This document shows positions 61,020-64,000 of a DNA stretch of 64,000 nt, piece by piece. The DNA comes from Planctomycetota bacterium. GTDB taxonomy: Bacteria > Planctomycetota > UBA1135 > UBA2386. The translations under genes and the position numbers were made by a program. Positions within the stretch are counted from its first letter, which is position 1, and each line of letters starts with the position of its first letter. The DNA lies in NCBI GenBank assembly GCA_016713175.1, contig JADJPQ010000029.1:175116-239115 (forward strand), read 5' to 3'. Below the pieces are notes generated by a model, which was not told where the DNA came from, ran no database searches, and worked only from the letters and a program-made list of their open reading frames with translations.

Positions 61020-62585
61020 ATGTCCACTCTGCGCCCGATTGCAGCCCTGCTGTTCGCCCTGACCGCCTCCGCGATCGCACCCACCCAGATTCCCCAGGAG
61101 CTGCTCGGTTCCTGGACTGGCACCAGTGAAGCCAACCGCAACGAGAAACTGGTGATCGAGAAGAACGCGATCGTCATCGCCGACGACCGCATGCCGTTGA
61201 AGCTGCAGGCGCCGGGCGTGCTGGTGTTCGGCGATGGCGACGACGGCGAACGCGCCGAGTTCAAGGTCGCCGGTGACACGCTGACGCTGACGATCGAAGG
61301 CATGGCGCTGCAGTACCGCCGGGCTGGCGCCGCACCCAAGCCCGCCGAGCGGCGAACCGACAAGCCGGCAGAACAACCAGCCGCCGGTGGCACCGACAAC
61401 CCGCTCGCCAAGGCGCCCGCCGCCGACCGCTTCGCGCGCGCGTTCACGGGTCGCGAGATCCAACTGACCCTTGCCGGCACCGCCGCCGACGGCTATCGCG
61501 GCACGCTCGTGTTCCGCGGCACCGAGTACCCGGCGGAGGCCAAGGCCGCTGACAACGAACTCACTGGCCGCTTCCGTGCCGGTCAGAGCTGGTTCGACTT
61601 CACCGCCAACCTGACCGGCGACCACCTGAAGCTCGAGAGCGGCGGCGCCACCTACGACCTCGATGCCCCGGCGCTGCCGAAGGCGCCGGACAATCCGCTG
61701 GCCGGCGGCGGCACTCCACCGGGCGACGCTCCGGTCCCAGGTGGCACCACGCCGCCCGAACTGCCCGACGTGTTCGCCGGCAAGTGCGAACGCTTCGACC
61801 ACCCGCGCGGCTGGTTCGCCTTCGAGATGCCGCCTGGCTGGACCGTCCATTCGCAGGACGACACCGGCATGGTGCTGAACCCGGGCCTGGGTCCGACCGA
61901 CACGCTGGATGCGATCCTCGGGCTGATGTGGGGCCGCCTGGAGAAGCAGGACCACAACGTGCCGGTCGCCAAGGTGATCGAGAGCAAGCTGCCGCAACTG
62001 CGCGCCGCATTGGCCGAGCAGGGCCTCACCGTCGGCGAACCCGAAGGCAGGATCGAGACCTTCCGGGGCAAGGACGTGCCCGGAGCCGTGCTGGTGCTGC
62101 GCGGCCAGACGCAGAACGGCCAGGCGGTGCAGGTGTGGTTTGGCGGCATCGCCAAGCGCGACGCGTGGATCTCGGTCAGCGGCGTGTTGCTGGCCTCGGC
62201 CGAAGCGAAGTACCTGCCGAAGCTGAAGCGGATCTTCACGTCGCTGGAACCCAAGCCCCCCGAACGCAATGCCAAAGCCGAGGCGGCGCTCGCCGGCGTC
62301 ACCTTCGCCAGCGTGCAGAGCGGCCGCGTGGTCAAGAGCTCGCATGCCGCCACTTACGCGTTCGGCGCCGGCGGCAGCGTCACGCGGCGGCTGATGAGCA
62401 ACGTGTCCACCGAGCCCGGGATGCCGGGGGTGATGACCGATGCCGAAACCACCGGCAACTACGAGGTCTGCGGCGACGTGCTCTACCTCTACTTCGCCAG
62501 CGGCCAGGAGACCGGCCAGATCGTGCTGCAGGGCGGCCAGGCGGTCGCCATCCGGATCGGCAACGGCGAGTACCCGCGGCAATAG
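61020..62585 (+). CDS. Secreted multi-domain protein of unknown function
   Basis: 521 residues. MSTLRPIAALLFALTASAIAPTQ is a signal peptide. Residues ~25-100 look like a small beta-barrel (LLGSWTGTSEANRN, APGVLVFGDGDD) and are followed by a proline/alanine linker. A second such segment lies near 140-205 (REIQLTLAGTAADG). Residues ~245-400 resemble a DcrB/PsbP-like domain (ERFDHPRGWFAFEMPPGWTV, ...RIETFRGKDVPG). The end (ETTGNYEVCGDVLYLYFASGQE) is another lipocalin-like sheet. I know no family with this order. It stands alone, with a 164-base gap from tRNA-Pro. Confidence 0.78.
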   Translation: MSTLRPIAALLFALTASAIAPTQIPQELLGSWTGTSEANRNEKLVIEKNAIVIADDRMPLKLQAPGVLVFGDGDDGERAEFKVAGDTLTLTIEGMALQYRRAGAAPKPAERRTDKPAEQPAAGGTDNPLAKAPAADRFARAFTGREIQLTLAGTAADGYRGTLVFRGTEYPAEAKAADNELTGRFRAGQSWFDFTANLTGDHLKLESGGATYDLDAPALPKAPDNPLAGGGTPPGDAPVPGGTTPPELPDVFAGKCERFDHPRGWFAFEMPPGWTVHSQDDTGMVLNPGLGPTDTLDAILGLMWGRLEKQDHNVPVAKVIESKLPQLRAALAEQGLTVGEPEGRIETFRGKDVPGAVLVLRGQTQNGQAVQVWFGGIAKRDAWISVSGVLLASAEAKYLPKLKRIFTSLEPKPPERNAKAEAALAGVTFASVQSGRVVKSSHAATYAFGAGGSVTRRLMSNVSTEPGMPGVMTDAETTGNYEVCGDVLYLYFASGQETGQIVLQGGQAVAIRIGNGEYPRQ

Positions 62586-62665
62586 ACGGCACGCCACGTC
62601 GGAGGGTCGAACCCGTGCCGCCTCGGCTCCGGCCAGACCACAGCTGCGCCGATAGCATCCACCCG

Positions 62666-63813
62666 ATGCGTTGCCACCGCCTGTTGCTCACCCTGTTCGG
62701 CGCACTGACGGCCGCCTGCGGCCAGGATCCGGCCCCGATCCGTCCGGCCGATCACAACGGCCTGTCCACCGACCCGCAGTTCTTCCCGCTCGCGGTGTGG
62801 GTCCAGGACCCGGCCAACGGACCCCGCTACCGCGAACTCGGCATCAACACGTACGTCGGCCTGTGGCAGGGTCCCACGCGCGAACAACTGGCCGAACTCG
62901 ATCGCCATGGCCTCAAGGTCGTCTGCGCGCAGAACGAAGTGGCGTTGGCGCACCCGGGCACCACGATCCTGGCCTGGTTGCATGGTGACGAGCCGGACAA
63001 CGCGCAGGAAGTCGCCGGCGGCGGCTACGGCCCGCCGATCGAACCGGCCAAGGTGATCGCCGAGTACGAACGGCTGCGCCAGGCCGACCGCCGACCCGTG
63101 ATGCTGAACCTCAGCCAGGGCGCCGCGTGGGACGGCTGGTGGGGTCGCGGCGTGCGGACCAACCACCCCGAGGACTACGCCGGGTACCTGCGCGGCTGCG
63201 ACCTCGCGTCATTCGACATCTATCCGGTCACGCACAAGAAACCCGAAGTCCACGACCGCCTCGAGTTCGTCGGCCACGGCGTCCGCCGCCTGACGCAATG
63301 GTCTGGCGGCAAGCCGGTGTTCGCCTGCATCGAGACCACGCACATCGACAATGCCGAGTCGCGGCCGACGCCCGAACAGGTCCGCGCCGAAGTGTGGATC
63401 GCGATCACCTGCGGCGCCCGCGGCATCACCACTTCGCGCACGAGTTCGCGCCGGCCTTCGTCGAAGCCGGGTTGCTGGCCCACCCCGAGATCGCCGCGGC
63501 GGTACGCAACGTCAACCTGCGGATCGCCGAACTGGCACCGATCCTGAACGCCAGGACCATCCACGGCGAGGTCGAAGCCACGGCCGACGGCGCCGACGTC
63601 GCGATCCTGTGCAAGCCCGACGGCCCGGACCTGGTGGTGTTCACCGCGCTGTTGCAGGCAGCTCCGGCGACCGTGCGGTTCCGTGTCCGCGGCGCCAAGG
63701 CCGATGCCCGGATCGACGTTCTCGGGGAGCATCGTCACCTGCCGCACGACCACGGCACGTTCACCGACGCCTTCACCGGTTACGGCATCCATCACTACCG
63801 CATCCCGCGCTGA
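62666..63813 (+). pseudogene. Secreted glycosidase-like (TIM-barrel) gene with one frameshift
   Basis: From ATG 62666 a signal peptide (MRCHRLLLTLFGALTAACGQ) leads to LAVWVQDPANGPRYRELGIN, ILAWLHGDEPDNAQ and PVFACIETTHIDN. The two glutamates fit the acid/base and nucleophile positions of clan GH-A barrels. At about 63430 the frame changes: GARGI continues one frame over as HHFAHEFAPAFVEAGLL and runs to the TGA at 63811-63813. One C seems missing in ggcat(c)accac. Joined, the protein is about 382 residues and ends YGIHHYRIPR. A sequencing error or a recent mutation are both possible. The substrate is unknown. Confidence 0.75.
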
Positions 63814-63835
63814 ACCCATCGGCTATCCTGGGCCG

Positions 63836-64000
63836 ATGCCCAGGAGTCCGGATGAAGTCGCTGATCTGCTCTTCGCCGCGACGCTGCGCCGCACGCCAAC
63901 CGCGGCTGAACGGTCGGCCATGGCCACGCGCCTTTGCGCCGGCGCCGACCTCGCTGACCTGCTGGCCGAACTCGCCGCCAGCGCTGAGTTCCAGAGCCGC
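63836..64000 (+). CDS. Start of a protein with a DUF4214-like N-terminus (cut by window edge)
   Basis: 55 codons from ATG 63836. VADLLFAATLRRTPTAAERS and ADLLAELAASAEFQSR resemble the DUF4214 repeat (LY..vLgR.P...), which often stands before glycosyltransferase or methyltransferase domains or in surface proteins. It starts 23 bases after the glycosidase-like gene. The rest is outside the window. Confidence 0.55.
   Translation, partial: MPRSPDEVADLLFAATLRRTPTAAERSAMATRLCAGADLADLLAELAASAEFQSR

Overview
The window is a piece of a high-GC bacterial chromosome. It most likely comes from a member of the Planctomycetota. The signs are an ECF sigma factor transcribed divergently from a Ser/Thr kinase fused to an FGE-sulfatase domain, a protein with a LEPR-XLL-type N-terminus and PKD-like domains, HlyD adaptors without an ABC ATPase, an M50 metallopeptidase fused to a HlyD-like adaptor, HEAT-repeat proteins, and many uncharacterised secreted proteins whose signal peptides end in AQ or GQ. 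This is inference from gene content; no rRNA is present to test it. KorAB suggests ferredoxin-linked metabolism.

Layout. 1-6.3 kb: two secreted proteins with related C-termini, then the sigma factor/kinase pair. 6.3-16.98 kb: housekeeping genes (yhhQ, two tRNA-Gln, cinA-tatC, coaE, a Rho with an altered ATP site, larC), a membrane coiled-coil protein with a BRCT-like end, and two family-2 glycosyltransferases. 17-22.5 kb: a secreted HEAT protein, arginase with SAM hydrolase, and a second sigma factor overlapping a secreted protein. 22.5-32.7 kb: a tightly packed seven-gene unit on the minus strand, which is the most interesting part. It holds a secreted protein, a hybrid histidine kinase, a LEPR-XLL/PKD surface protein, a HlyD adaptor, a PilZ-like protein, a GAF-like/HlyD fusion and a PqqD-like/M50/HlyD fusion. 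I read it as a candidate export or surface-display system with its own sensor. 32.8-39.3 kb: trmO, a LysM protein, psd, a HEAT protein, a glycosyltransferase and a B12-binding radical SAM enzyme.

39.5-46.5 kb is accessory in character. It holds a truncated oxidoreductase next to an ATPase/nuclease-like gene, an SGNH hydrolase, the ahcY operon with an ArsR-methyltransferase regulator, an intact RHH/PIN toxin-antitoxin pair, and a second pair whose PIN toxin carries two compensating frameshifts. 46.6-54.8 kb: korAB, a carbonic-anhydrase-like secreted protein, an Rpn-nuclease remnant, a glycosyltransferase, an oxidoreductase-epimerase fusion and a TPR protein. 54.9-58.3 kb: a minor-pseudopilin operon. 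58.5-64 kb: an S9 peptidase, tRNA-Pro, a secreted protein, a glycosidase-like gene broken by one frameshift, and the start of a further gene.

Genes are packed closely and four-base ATGA/GTGA overlaps are common, so many are probably translationally coupled. Clear Shine-Dalgarno sites are rare, so several starts rest on protein alignment and signal peptides. Family assignments come from reading motifs; no database search was run.
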